From positions 2,970,506 to 3,031,807 of the forward strand of contig CP091242.1 of assembly GCA_027627705.1 (NCBI GenBank): a stretch of 61,302 bases of DNA, in the 5' to 3' direction. The translations under genes were made by a program, and so were the position numbers. This DNA is from Hyphomonadaceae bacterium BL14. Its GTDB lineage: Bacteria > Pseudomonadota > Alphaproteobacteria > Caulobacterales > Maricaulaceae. The number at the start of each line of letters is the position of its first letter. The first letter of the stretch is position 1. The notes under the pieces are model-generated. The model made no database searches and was not told the origin of the DNA. It saw nothing but the letters and a program-made list of their open reading frames with translations. Shown piece by piece: positions 41,739 to 50,826 of this stretch.

Positions 41739-44671
41739 ACCGGTGCTGGCTCGATCTCAACGATGTGGCGCCCGTCCAGCCCGCGCAGGAGCGCCATGAC
41801 CTCGACCTGATCGTTGAGCGCCTGCGCGAGACGGCGGAGATCTGGGTCCCGCGTCTGTTCGCGAACGGCAGGCGTGTGGGCGATGAATGGCGCCTTGCCA
41901 ACATCCGCGGCGAGCCCCCGCGCAATACCGGATCGTGCGTCATCGCGCTTTGCGGCGCGCATGCCGGCGACTGGATCGATTTTGACGGCCATGCGGGCGG
42001 CGGGCCGCTCAGTACGATCGAGGAGGCGACCGGTCTCCAGGGCCGTCCACTGATTGAGCGAGCCGCCGAGATCGCCTGCGTCACACCGGGCGCGCCCGAG
42101 CGGCGGGGCCCGGCGGTTCCGCCAGCGCCGAAGCGCGATGCGGCTAGAGAGATCGCGCATATCATCGCGTCGGCCGAGCCGCTCGCGGGCACGCAAGCGG
42201 CGCGCTACCTTACGGGCCGCGGTCTCGCAATCGCCGCCGAGGCCGATCTGCTCTTCCATCGCGACCTCACGCACTGGGAGACCAGAACCGGCTATCCAGC
42301 GCTTCTGGGCCAGGTGCGTGATCGCCAAGGGGAGGTGATCGGGCTCCACCGCACCTATCTCGTTGAAGACGGCGGCCAGGTGCGCAAGGCGCCGGTCGCC
42401 AAGCCGAAAATGATGCTCGGGCGCATCGCTGGCGGCGCGGTGCGCCTTGGGCCGCTCGGCGATGACGACAGGCTGGCGCTATCGGAAGGCGTCGAGACCG
42501 GGCTTGCGGTGATGACGGCCTGCCCCGGCCTGCCGGTCTGGGCGACGCTGTCCACTTCCGGGCTCGAGCAGGTCGATCTGCCGGCCGCAGCCCGGCGCGT
42601 GCTCATCCTGGCCGATAATGACGCCTCGGGGGCCGGTCTGCGCGCCGCGGACGCCGCCGCCCGGCGCCTGCGCGCGCAGGGTCGCGATGTCGCCATCGCC
42701 GTGCCCCCCGAAGAAGGCCAGGACTTCAACGACCTCCTGCTGGGCGAGGGGCCTGAGGCCGTGGGCCGCGTGATCGACGCCGCGCAATCGGTTGTCGAGA
42801 CAGAGACCGTGATGCAGATCGGCCAGCACCGCCCGGTCAACTATCGCGGCAGCGGCGAGGCCGTCCCCACACTGCGCGCCGATGAGGGCGATCTCGCACG
42901 CTCGGTCGAGCGGGTCTGGAGCCTCCTCATGGCCTCCAACAGCACGCCGTGGGTGTTCCGTTTTGCAGGTCAGCCCACTTGGGTGGTCCCTGACGATGAG
43001 GGCCGACCGGTCGCCGCCGAGATCACTGAAGAGCGTCTGCGGCACATGCTGGCGCGCCTGGCCCACTGGAAGAAGCTGAACGCCAGGGGCGAGCTGGTCG
43101 CAGCCCCGCCCCCGGTCGCCGTCGTCAAGTCAGTGCTGGCCACACCCGACCCGGCGCTGCCTGTTCTGGTGGGGATCGTCAACACGCCGGTCTTCGGCCG
43201 CGCTGGCACGCTGCTGACCACGCCGGGCTATCATCCCGATGCGCGGCTTCTCTATGCTCCGACGCCGGGGTTCTCGGTCCCCACCATCCCCGACAGACCA
43301 ACGCCAGCCGAGATCGCCGCTGCACGCAGCGTCCTGTGCGAGGATCTGCTGGGCGATTTTCCCTTCGTGGGCCCTGCCGAGATGGCGCACGTGATCGCGC
43401 TTGTGCTGCTGGGGTTCCTGCGCGGCATGATCGACGGGCCCACGCCCCTGCACCTGATCGAGAAGCCCAGCCCCGGCTCGGGCGCCACGCTGATGGTCGA
43501 TGCCGTGGCCACCATCCTCACTGGCTCGGGCGCGAGCGTCATGACCGAGGGGCGCGATGATGACGAGTGGCGCAAGCGCGTCACCGCCAAGCTGCGCCAG
43601 ATCCCCGCCATTGTCCTGATCGACAACCTGCGCGCCAGGCTCGACAGCTCCGCCGTCGCCGCGGCCCTGACAGCCCCGTTCTGGGAGGACCGCATCCTTG
43701 GCGCTTCGGAGATGGCGCGTCTGCCCATCCGCTGCCTCTGGATCGCCACCGGCAATAACCCTGAGTTCTCCAACGAGATGGCCCGGCGCCTGGTGCGCAT
43801 CCGGCTCGACCCGCATGTGGAGCGCCCCTGGCAGCGCACGGGGTTCCGCCACCCCGATCTCATGGTCTGGGTGCGCGCCAACCGCGCCCGGCTGGTGGCC
43901 GCGTGCCTCACGCTCTGCCAGGCCTGGATCGCGGCAGGCAAGCCGCGCGGGGGCCGGACCATCGGCTCGTTCGAGAACTGGGCGCACGTCATGGGCGGCG
44001 TGCTCGAGGTGGCCGGGATCGAGGGGTTCCTGGGCAATCTCGAGGACATGATGGAAGCCTCCGACACCGAGGGCGCCGCCTGGAGCGCGTTCATCGCCGC
44101 CTGGTGGGACAGGTTCGGGACCGCGCGTCTCGTGACGGCGGACCTCTACGATCTGGCGATCTTGTCCGATCCGCCCCTTCCGATGGGCAGTGGCAACGAA
44201 CACGCGCGCAAAACGGCCTTCGGGATCGCGATCATGCGAATGCGCGATCGCGTGTTCCGGGTCGGCGAAGTCGAGGTTCGACTGGTCCATGCAGGAGTCG
44301 AGCACAAGGCCGCACGCTGGCAGCTGAAGCTCAATGATAAGAAAACGAGCATGTTCTCTCTGGATCAGCCCAAGGTTGGGGAACCTCCAGCAAGTAAGGG
44401 GAACCTCCAAAGAGAAGGTTCCCCTCAGCAACCTATTGAAAAAAATGGAAAAGGGGAACCTGGGGAACCTGGGGAACCTCTCCCCACCCTTACGCACACG
44501 CGCACGCGCGCGCATGCGATAGAGAATACCGCAAAAGGTTCCCCAGGTTCCCCAGGTTCCCAAATCCCAAATAAATCAGCCGGTTGTGCAGGGGAACCTC
44601 CGGGGGAACCTCCAAACGCAGGTTCCCAAGGCTCACACCTGCCCGACTGGCTGCGCGAGCTCGATCCATGA
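41735..44671 (+). CDS. Phage Toprim primase-helicase-like replication protein
   Basis: 978 residues from GTG 41735. The N-terminal half has a Toprim primase core: ALSEGVETGLAVM (Glu) and RRVLILADNDASG (D-x-D). The C-terminal half is helicase-like, with FENWAHVMGGVLEVAGIEGF near its end. Its P-loop region reads EKPSPGSGATLMVD, where the Walker A Lys is replaced by Ala. VLIDNLRARLDSS could be Walker B. The last ~95 residues are low-complexity (GEPGEPGEP, GSPGSPGS) because the DNA there is a cluster of nine-base repeats. It probably starts prophage replication. Confidence 0.85.
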   Translation: MNRCWLDLNDVAPVQPAQERHDLDLIVERLRETAEIWVPRLFANGRRVGDEWRLANIRGEPPRNTGSCVIALCGAHAGDWIDFDGHAGGGPLSTIEEATGLQGRPLIERAAEIACVTPGAPERRGPAVPPAPKRDAAREIAHIIASAEPLAGTQAARYLTGRGLAIAAEADLLFHRDLTHWETRTGYPALLGQVRDRQGEVIGLHRTYLVEDGGQVRKAPVAKPKMMLGRIAGGAVRLGPLGDDDRLALSEGVETGLAVMTACPGLPVWATLSTSGLEQVDLPAAARRVLILADNDASGAGLRAADAAARRLRAQGRDVAIAVPPEEGQDFNDLLLGEGPEAVGRVIDAAQSVVETETVMQIGQHRPVNYRGSGEAVPTLRADEGDLARSVERVWSLLMASNSTPWVFRFAGQPTWVVPDDEGRPVAAEITEERLRHMLARLAHWKKLNARGELVAAPPPVAVVKSVLATPDPALPVLVGIVNTPVFGRAGTLLTTPGYHPDARLLYAPTPGFSVPTIPDRPTPAEIAAARSVLCEDLLGDFPFVGPAEMAHVIALVLLGFLRGMIDGPTPLHLIEKPSPGSGATLMVDAVATILTGSGASVMTEGRDDDEWRKRVTAKLRQIPAIVLIDNLRARLDSSAVAAALTAPFWEDRILGASEMARLPIRCLWIATGNNPEFSNEMARRLVRIRLDPHVERPWQRTGFRHPDLMVWVRANRARLVAACLTLCQAWIAAGKPRGGRTIGSFENWAHVMGGVLEVAGIEGFLGNLEDMMEASDTEGAAWSAFIAAWWDRFGTARLVTADLYDLAILSDPPLPMGSGNEHARKTAFGIAIMRMRDRVFRVGEVEVRLVHAGVEHKAARWQLKLNDKKTSMFSLDQPKVGEPPASKGNLQREGSPQQPIEKNGKGEPGEPGEPLPTLTHTRTRAHAIENTAKGSPGSPGSQIPNKSAGCAGEPPGEPPNAGSQGSHLPDWLRELDP
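44378..44628. repeat. Cluster of 12 nine-base repeats GGGGAACCT, candidate replication origin
   Basis: Forward copies start at 44378, 44398, 44453, 44462, 44471, 44591 and 44603. Reverse copies (AGGTTCCCC) start at 44416, 44536 and 44545, with one-mismatch copies at 44554 and 44620. Three head-to-tail forward copies face three reverse copies across 56 bp that include an alternating purine-pyrimidine run (44493-44518). The cluster lies inside the 3' end of the primase gene, where many phages keep their origin. Confidence 0.75.
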
Positions 44672-44770
44672 GGCGCACACACCCCGATCCGACGGCGGCG
44701 GCCCCGTACCGCCAAGCACCAGGCCGCCGCCGCCTTCCACCAAGACCAGCCACCACAAAGGAGACCGCTC

Positions 44771-45307
44771 ATGGCTGACCTGACTGTGTCCAGCACCGCG
44801 CGTGGCGCAACCCCGCAACTGCCGCCGGGCGCAGGTGCGCACCGCACCATGCTGGCGCTCGATCTTGGCACCGCCACCGGCTGGGCTCTGCGCAGCCCGG
44901 ATGGTCTGATCACCAGCGGCACGCTCTCTCTGCGTCCCGGCAGGTTCGACGGTGGCGGCATGCGATATCTGCGCTTCTCGGGCTGGCTCGGCGAGCTCGA
45001 CCGTCTGTCCGGTCCGGTCGCCGCCATCTGGTTTGAGGAGGTCCGCCGGCACGCGGCGACCGACGCCGCCCATGTCTATGGCGGGCTCATGGCCACGCTG
45101 ACCGCCTGGGCTGAACTGCGCGGCGTGCCCTATCAGGGCGTCCCGGTCGGCACGATCAAGCGTCACGCCACCGGCAAGGGCAATGCGCCCAAGGAGGCCA
45201 TGATCGCAGCGGTTCGCGCCCGCGGGTTCTCGCCCGCCGATGACAATGAGGCCGACGCCATCGCCATCCTTCTGTGGGCCATCGAGACCCGGGGAGGTGT
45301 GCTGTGA
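44771..45307 (+). CDS. RuvC-like resolvase (RNase H fold)
   Basis: 178 residues. The catalytic acids of the RuvC fold are visible in order: LALDLGTATGWAL (Asp), AAIWFEEV (Glu) and DDNEADAIAILLWA (Asp pair). IKRHATGKGNAPKEAM is the typical loop. Phages use such enzymes to resolve branched DNA before packaging. ATG 44771 has AAGGAG nine bases upstream. The GTG of the next gene overlaps its stop. The ~100 bp between the primase stop and this start holds no gene. Confidence 0.85.
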   Translation: MADLTVSSTARGATPQLPPGAGAHRTMLALDLGTATGWALRSPDGLITSGTLSLRPGRFDGGGMRYLRFSGWLGELDRLSGPVAAIWFEEVRRHAATDAAHVYGGLMATLTAWAELRGVPYQGVPVGTIKRHATGKGNAPKEAMIAAVRARGFSPADDNEADAIAILLWAIETRGGVL

Positions 45308-45495
45308 GGTGGGCGCCGCGCGGATACGGCGGCCAGCGCCGCAGCCCCGAAGAGGTCAAGCGCGAGGGCTGGCGCGAGCAGCGCGTCCTCGCGGTTTCAC
45401 TCGATGATGATCGCCTGACCTGGCCCGAGCGCGAGCTCGTGCGCCAGCTGGGCGAGAAGCTCTATGGCCCCCAGAACAGGGATATGCGCCGATGA
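45304..45495 (+). CDS. Small hypothetical phage protein
   Basis: 63 residues from GTG 45304, overlapping the RuvC-like stop (GTGA): VRWAPRGYGGQRRSPEEVKR, then LTWPERELVRQLGEKLYGP. Basic N-terminus, one helix, no known domain. The ATG of the next gene overlaps its stop, so it is co-translated within the operon. Confidence 0.55.
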   Translation: MRWAPRGYGGQRRSPEEVKREGWREQRVLAVSLDDDRLTWPERELVRQLGEKLYGPQNRDMRR

Positions 45496-45947
45496 CCCAA
45501 TGGACACCCAGCCTCGTCGAGGAACGTTTTGCCGAAGCCGCTCTCGTGCTCGATCGCCTGCCCGCCCCCCGGCGCCAGGGCTACTTCAACACCTGGCCCG
45601 AGATCGTCCACAGCTTTGCTGACAAGGCAGAACAGGAACCCGGGCCCATGCGGGTGCTGCCGTCTCCCGCCGCCATCAGCCGGATGGAGGAGACGCTAGG
45701 CTGGACGGTGGGGCTCGATCCCGTAGACGGCAAGATCATCTGGATGCGCGCCCATGGAGCACGCTGGAAAACGATCTGCTGGACGGTCGGCTTGCAGCGC
45801 TCCGCCGCTCACGAGCACTGGCTCTACGCGCTCTGCGTCATCGCGTGGCGGCTGAACCGCCGTAAAGTCCCCCGGCTCCGATCGCGACGCTATGTGATTG
45901 AAATGGTCAAGGGCGCTTGCGAGGACCCGGCCAGCCATCCCAGTTAA
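45492..45947 (+). CDS. DUF6362-like phage protein
   Basis: 151 residues. SLVEERFAEAALVLDRLPAP and GYFNTWPEIVHSF at the N-terminus, with PSPAAISRMEETLGWTVGLD in the middle and WMRAHGARWKTICWTVGLQR with an HTH-like tail, match the DUF6362 pattern. Members lie next to RuvC-like genes in alphaproteobacterial prophages and may be late regulators; this is not proven. It is the last gene of the operon; TacAT follows after a short gap. Confidence 0.7.
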   Translation: MTQWTPSLVEERFAEAALVLDRLPAPRRQGYFNTWPEIVHSFADKAEQEPGPMRVLPSPAAISRMEETLGWTVGLDPVDGKIIWMRAHGARWKTICWTVGLQRSAAHEHWLYALCVIAWRLNRRKVPRLRSRRYVIEMVKGACEDPASHPS

Positions 45948-45951
45948 CTCC

Positions 45952-45971
45952 TTGTCCGTACGTTGTCCGTA
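45952..45971 (+). promoter_or_regulatory. Direct repeats, probable TacA operator
   Basis: TTGTCCGTA occurs at 45952-45960 and again at 45963-45971, exactly 11 bp apart, about one helical turn. They lie 30-50 bp before the DUF1778 antitoxin start, the expected place for autoregulation by a ribbon-helix-helix antitoxin. Confidence 0.5.
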
Positions 45972-46001
45972 TGATATGAAGGCTGGGATAGGAGAACAGC
46001 C

Positions 46002-46277
46002 ATGCCCGTAGCCGAAGCCAAGTCCGAACGTATCGAAGTGCGCACCACGCCGACGATGAAGGCGCTGCTGCAGCGTGCAGCCACGTTTTCGCACAAGAAC
46101 GTGACGGAGTTCCTGCTTGAGGCGGGCATCCATGCCGCTGAGGAAGCGCTCGTTGATCGACGCATGTTCCGGCTGGACGACGCCCAGTGGCAAGCCTTCC
46201 AGGATGTTCTCGACCGTCCCGTCCAGAGCAAGCCGCGCCTCGCCAGACTGCTCGCCGAGAAGAGCGTGCTTGAGTGA
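46002..46277 (+). CDS. DUF1778 antitoxin (TacA-like)
   Basis: 91 residues. The N-terminal ribbon-helix-helix SERIEVRTTPTMKALLQRAA binds DNA. The C-terminal helix FRLDDAQWQAFQDVLDRPVQ with KPRLARLLAE is the toxin-neutralising region of DUF1778 antitoxins. AGGAGA lies a few bases before the ATG. It overlaps the GNAT toxin start by four bases and precedes it, the standard TacAT order. Confidence 0.9.
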   Translation: MPVAEAKSERIEVRTTPTMKALLQRAATFSHKNVTEFLLEAGIHAAEEALVDRRMFRLDDAQWQAFQDVLDRPVQSKPRLARLLAEKSVLE

Positions 46278-46792
46278 CGGCGGAGAACCAGGCGTTCTCT
46301 GCCGTGCGAAAGCTCGATGCCTCCCACGACGTCGACGCGTTTGATTGTGGCAAGGAACCTCTCGACCGTTTCCTGCAACGCCACGCTCTGGTCAACCAGA
46401 AAGCGGGCAGCGCTCAGACCTATGTCGTCTGCCGCGGGGAGCTGCGTATCATAGGCTATTACAGCCTCGCGGTCGGTGCCGTCGAACATGCCGACGCTCC
46501 GGGTCGTGTCGGCAAAGGGCTTGCCCGCCATCCGATCCCGGTAATGCTCCTTGCCCGTCTTGCCATCGACCGGTCCGAGCAGGGAAAGGGGCTCGGCAGG
46601 GCTTTGCTCAAGGATGCACTGCTGCGCACGGCCCAGGCGGCCGACATCGCGGGCATCCGGGCACTGCTCGTTCATGCCAAGGACGATGAAGCGCGTGCCT
46701 GGTACGAGCAATTCGACTTCGAACCGAGTCCGACCGACGCCTATCATCTGTTCCTGCTGATGAAAGACCTGCGGGCGCTCCTCGGGGAGTGA
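46274..46792 (+). CDS. GNAT-family acetyltransferase toxin (TacT-like)
   Basis: 172 residues from GTG 46274. The acetyl-CoA loop is RSEQGKGLGRALLKDAL (Q/R-x-x-G-x-G/A). FDCGKEPLDRFLQRHA and YYSLAVGAVEH are typical of TacT toxins, which acetylate the amino group of charged tRNAs and stop translation. The catalytic Tyr region WYEQFDFEPSPTDAYHLFL is intact. With the DUF1778 gene it forms a complete toxin-antitoxin pair that would stabilise the prophage. Confidence 0.9.
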   Translation: MTAENQAFSAVRKLDASHDVDAFDCGKEPLDRFLQRHALVNQKAGSAQTYVVCRGELRIIGYYSLAVGAVEHADAPGRVGKGLARHPIPVMLLARLAIDRSEQGKGLGRALLKDALLRTAQAADIAGIRALLVHAKDDEARAWYEQFDFEPSPTDAYHLFLLMKDLRALLGE

Positions 46793-47023
46793 CCGCAATC
46801 TGGCGAGACAAGGCGAAAACCGTCCGCCGGACACTTTTCGAAGAGACGAAAAGCCCGGTTCTCGGGTAGTTTCTGCCTATCCTCGGGAGAGGCGCGCGTC
46901 GCGGTCTTTGTCCCGCTTTCAGACGAGTTTCCGGTTCCTTCCTGGCTGAAATCGTATGCTGGGGGGCTAAGCGCGGCATATCGCTAGCGACAGAGCGATT
47001 TTTTTGGGAAGCCCCCCCCTTGC

Positions 47024-47160
47024 GGAAGCCACCCAAAAGCGCCTGAAAGCCGCAATAAAACAGTGACATAGCCGGTGGATTCCAGAGTGGATTCCCTGGA
47101 CCCCGGAAGCCACCCGGAGTCCACTTGGGAAGCCACTGGAATCCACCCGCCGGAATCCAC
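47024..47160. repeat. Cluster of eight GGAAKCCAC repeats in an intergenic region
   Basis: The 394-bp gap 46793-47186 has no convincing gene. Its right part holds eight nine-base motifs GGAA(T/G)CCAC or near copies: forward at 47024, 47105, 47116 (GGAGTCCAC), 47128, 47138 and 47152, and reverse (GTGGATTCC) at 47075 and 47087. The density suggests a protein-binding array or a second iteron set. It lies just before the remnant 5' end of the methyltransferase gene. Confidence 0.6.
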
Positions 47161-47163
47161 CCC

Positions 47164-47242
47164 CGCCAGCCCACAGGATCAGCGTCATGACCCTCGCCTT
47201 CGCGCCCGAGCGGATCGAGCACTGGCCGCTTGCGCGCCTGCA
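47164..47242 (+). repeat. 79-bp repeat, left copy (methyltransferase 5' end)
   Basis: This stretch equals 50748-50826 apart from two substitutions. It includes the ribosome-binding region and the first 18 codons of the ParB-methyltransferase gene. The left copy is cut off at 47242, where unrelated sequence begins. The right copy continues into the intact gene. Confidence 0.85.
47187..47242 (+). pseudogene. 5' remnant of a ParB-methyltransferase gene
   Basis: The reading frame begins MTLAFAPERIEHWPLARL exactly as in the intact gene at 50771, then diverges at 47243 into unrelated codons. It is the leftover start of a resident methyltransferase gene whose 3' remnant lies at 53529-53618, with a cargo block in between. 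Confidence 0.75.
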
Positions 47243-48267
47243 CGGGATGGATGGGGCGTATTGCGTCAGCTATCTGCCGACCGCGCGACGGGCTTGCATG
47301 GAAGCTGATGACGCATCCAACAGGCATGCGGGGCGGCCGAACAGATAGCCTTGCCCATTGGTGCAACCGAGCGCCGTGAGGAGTTCGGCCTGCTCCTCGC
47401 TTTCGATGCCCTCGGCGGTGACGTCCAGCCCGAAATCCTGTGCGATGCCGATGATGGCGCGTACGAGCTGAAGATCGGCATGTGAGCGGGTTATCTCCAT
47501 GACAAAAGACCGGTCGATCTTGAGACTATGGACGGGCAACTTGCGCAGCATGCTCAGCGATGAATAGCCGGTTCCGAAATCGTCAATAGCCAGGCGAATG
47601 CCGAGTGTGCGCAATTCCTCCATGGCCCGGATGGCCTTGTCCGGATGCTTGATGATCGCAGACTCCGTGATTTCCAGGCACAGCCGTCCTGGCGCCATGC
47701 CGGAGTATTCCAGGGCGTCTTGAATCTTGTCGATCAGATCGGGCTCCTCAAGCTGGAGCGGCGACAGATTGACCGACATGCGCCAATCGCCGCCGAGGCG
47801 CCCCGCCTCGGCGAGTGACCGTTCAAGAATGGACGCGCCGAGCCGGCGTATGATGCCCAACTCTTCGGCAAGGGGAATGAACTCGGCCGGAGAGACAGCG
47901 CCGAGCGTATCGTCTGTCCAGCGGGCAAGCGATTCATAACCTGCAAGGCGGCGTGACCGCAGATCGACAATCGGCTGGAATGCCGGCTGGATGGTGCGTT
48001 GCTCCACCGCCCGGTGCAGATGATGTGCAATCAGTGTGCGTCGCTCAATTCTCTCGCGAATCCGACTGTCGAAAGCGATGATGCGCGCGCGCCCGGCAGA
48101 CTTGGCCGTATACATGGCCATATCAGCCTGCTGGATCAGCGCCTCCGGATCGACCTTCGCACCTTGATGCAGGGTGATGCCAATGCTTGCGCTGATCTGG
48201 AACTCACGGTCGCTCGTCTTGATGGGGGTGGACAGACACGCCTGCAGCTCGTGTGCGAGGTTTTCTA

Positions 48268-49116
48268 GGACCTGTTGACGAAGTGGATTCCCAACCCGCC
48301 CGAAGCGTGATTCAAGACTGGCTTTTGGGAGGTGGTCTTGGTTCGCGGTTTGATGACGGACGAGGAGTGGGCGTTCTTTGCGCCTTTCGTGGTGGCGACC
48401 GGAGGCAAGCGGGGCCGCCCGCCTTCTGATCATCGCCGCGTGCTGGACGGCGTGTTCTGGATCGCGCGCACCGGCGCGCCCTGGCGTGATCTTCACGACT
48501 ATTTCGGTCCGTGGACGCGGGTCTACCGCCAGTTCCGCCGCTGGACGCTGTCAGGCGTGTGGGAGGTGATGTTGGAAGCGCTGGGCGAGAGCGGGGCCGT
48601 ACCCGACAGTCTTCAAATGGTCGATTCCACTATCGTTCGCGCGCACCATCAGGCTGCGGGCGCTAAAGGGGGACTCAAAAACAGGGTTTTGGGCGCTCAA
48701 AAGGTGGCTTCACGACCAAAATACACCTTCGCACCAACGCTGAAGGGCTGCCCATAGCCGCTGAGATCACCGGCGGTGAAGTCTCCGACTACAAAGGTTA
48801 TGAGGCGGTGATGGCCGCGCATGGCCCAGTCCCGCGCGTCCTGCTGGCCGACAAAGGCTATGACAGCGACAATATCCGAACATCGCTGGAAGCCGCCGGC
48901 GCCGTGCCGATGATCCCGGCGCGCCGAAACCGCAAGAACCCCGTCCAGATCGACGACTTCGTCTATGGGCTGAGAAACCGCATCGAGCGGTGCTTCAACA
49001 AGCTGCGCTGCTCACGCCGCCTCGCCACACGCTACGACAAGACCGCCGACAGCTATCTCGGCTTCATCCATCTCGCTTCAATCCGCCTGTGGTTCCGGTA
49101 CTTTGTCAACAGCACC
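48268..49116 (+). mobile_element. IS5-family (IS427-like) insertion sequence, copy 1
   Basis: 849 bp with imperfect ends GGACCTGTTGACGAAG and, inverted, GGTGCTGTTGACAAAG (three mismatches in 16). It sits in a CTAG target with a TA duplication (48266-48267 and 49117-49118). Deleting it plus one TA restores the host frame exactly. A second copy of the same length and sequence lies at 58752-59600. Confidence 0.9.
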
Positions 49117-49119
49117 TAG
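48332..49119 (+). CDS. IS5-family transposase made by -1 frameshift, copy 1
   Basis: The first frame (48332-48757) has LMTDEEWAFFAPF, the RGRPPSDHRRVLDGVFWI block and MVDSTIVRAHHQAAG with the first DDE Asp. The second frame gives KGGFTTKIHLRTNA, VLLADKGYDSDNIR (second Asp) and YGLRNRIERCFNKLR (Glu). They join by a -1 shift at CAAAAGG (48698-48704), where GAQK continues as GGFTTK. The stop TAG uses the target TA plus G, outside the element itself. It is likely active, as the two copies are identical. Confidence 0.88.
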
Positions 49120-50747
49120 CATGATGACGCTCTCGACCTGGTCGACCACCACGACGAACTCATCGCCACCAAATCGCGCGACCGTATCCTGTCTCCGGAT
49201 GGCTCCTTGCAGGCGCTTGGCTGCAGCAATGAGGAGTTCATCGCCTATAGCGTGACCATTGCCATCGTTGATAAGCTTGAAATGGTCGATATCCAGAAAG
49301 ACTATTCCCACATGGCATTGGCTCTTTACCGTGCGAGCTGCGGCCTGTTGGATGCGGTTAATCAGCAAGGTCCGGTTTGGGAGCCCTGTCAGGATATCAT
49401 GCGTCGCCCGATGAGCGAGCGCGTACTCAGAGGTTCGCCGCTCGGTGATATCGTGTGAGGTGATTACAAGCCCGCCGACCGCGTCATCGTCTTTTAAGTC
49501 GGTGAGGTTTGCGCTCATCCAGCGGGGTCCGTGGCAAGTCATCAATACATGGTCGGGCAGTTTTTCAGCCTTGGGAGAAACGCTTTTGCCAGATTGCAGG
49601 TCTTCAGACGTCGGCTTAAGACTGTACATGAAATGCAACACTTTTTCACGTGTCCTGGCCTCCAGGTGCTTCCAGTACAGGCTGCCAACCAGTTCGGATC
49701 CCAGAGCTTCAATGGCGGCATGGCTTGCCCATTGGACAACTCCATCCGCGTTGATGACCACGACGAGATCCTTGCTGTGGCAGGTTATCGCGGCGAGGCG
49801 GGACTGCGCCAAGGCGACCTGGCGCGAAGCATTCCGGCGCACAAGTGATGATGCGATAACGTCCGTGACGGAGCGCAACAGGCTCATCTCGCCATCGGTA
49901 TAAACACGGGTCGAGCGCACGGAATCGAAGCCGACAATACCAAGCCTCTTGCCAGCATTAAGCATCGGCACAACAAGTACAGACTGGATTCCTTGGCTTT
50001 GCAGGAATGTACGCTCGTCTGCCCGATCGTCGGGGAGGTCGGCGACACATGGCACGTGGATTGTACAACCGGAGGCAAGAGGCTGGACCCAGCCTGCAAT
50101 AGCATCATGAGGCAGGCTCTGGAGATTGGCGATTTCGGGAGCGATCCCCGGAGCACACCACTCGTGGGTGTTGTCAATCAGTCCGCCTGGCCGGTCCTGG
50201 AAGACATAAGTGCGGTCTGCGCCGCAGAAGGCGCCCAGGCGGGCAATGGCGTCGTTGATCCCGGCATCCACCTCCTCGTTGGCGCGATGGACGAAGGAGC
50301 CAAGGATCTCGGATACGAGAGCCTGCATGGCGGTCAATCGTTCGTATGCTGCCCGAAAATCATCGTAATCGGAGGGAGGGCTGCAAACTCTGCCACCTGT
50401 TGGCATCCTAGACACTTCGTATGCCTCCGAACTTTAAGGACATTGGAGCGGCACGCACATTGCCTGCATAGCGAACACACATTAACTTGGTGCTAATTCT
50501 CTACTTCGAGTTTCACAAATAAATTGTGGCCACAACACCTTTTTGGAACAAAAAGTGTTCATTGAATGGAGGCGCCTTCAAGGCTTTGGCGCGCCATCCC
50601 CGCCTTAAGCCGTTGGCCTGATCTGCGAGACCCGCGGCGCCGGGGGCGCTGTTGAGCTTTCCGGTCTGCTTCTAGCGGGCTTTTCAGCCTCCGCTCCATG
50701 ACACAATCGCACGCCATGAGCACGCCCAAACATTGCGTCTAAGGCGA

Positions 50748-50826
50748 CGCCAGCCCACAGGATCAGCGTCATGACCCTCGCGTTTGCGCCCGAGCGGATC
50801 GAGCACTGGCCGCTTGCGCGCCTGCA
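50748..50826 (+). repeat. 79-bp repeat, right copy (methyltransferase 5' end)
   Basis: Right-hand copy of the repeat at 47164-47242, with two mismatches. It contains the ribosome binding region and first codons of the intact methyltransferase and marks the inner edge of the inserted GGDEF/EAL segment. Confidence 0.85.

Larger units (their letters stand above)
47270..50415 (-). pseudogene. GAF-PAS-GGDEF-EAL c-di-GMP signalling gene, interrupted by an IS
   Basis: With the 849-bp IS and one TA removed the frame is continuous for about 764 residues. A GAF domain (QALVSEILGSFVHRANEEVD, FCGADRTYVFQDR) comes first, then a PAS domain (VVINADGVVQWASHAAIEAL), then GGDEF with RFGGDEFVVV intact, and EAL with GYESLARW, CLEITES, IDDFGTGYSS and KIDRSFVMEI. 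Both cyclase and phosphodiesterase signatures look functional in the original gene. The IS sits after VDQVESVIM in the GGDEF domain and separates the two enzyme halves. The 355 bp upstream (50416-50770) holds no gene and should carry its promoter. Confidence 0.88.

Noticed and set aside
43130..44563. Minus-strand open frame of 477 codons inside the primase gene
   Set aside because: Shadow frame caused by codon bias of the high-GC primase gene; composition is His/Gly/Arg-rich without structure.
44378..44628. Repeat cluster as a CRISPR array
   Set aside because: Repeats are only nine bases, occur in both orientations, have irregular spacing and lie in a coding sequence.
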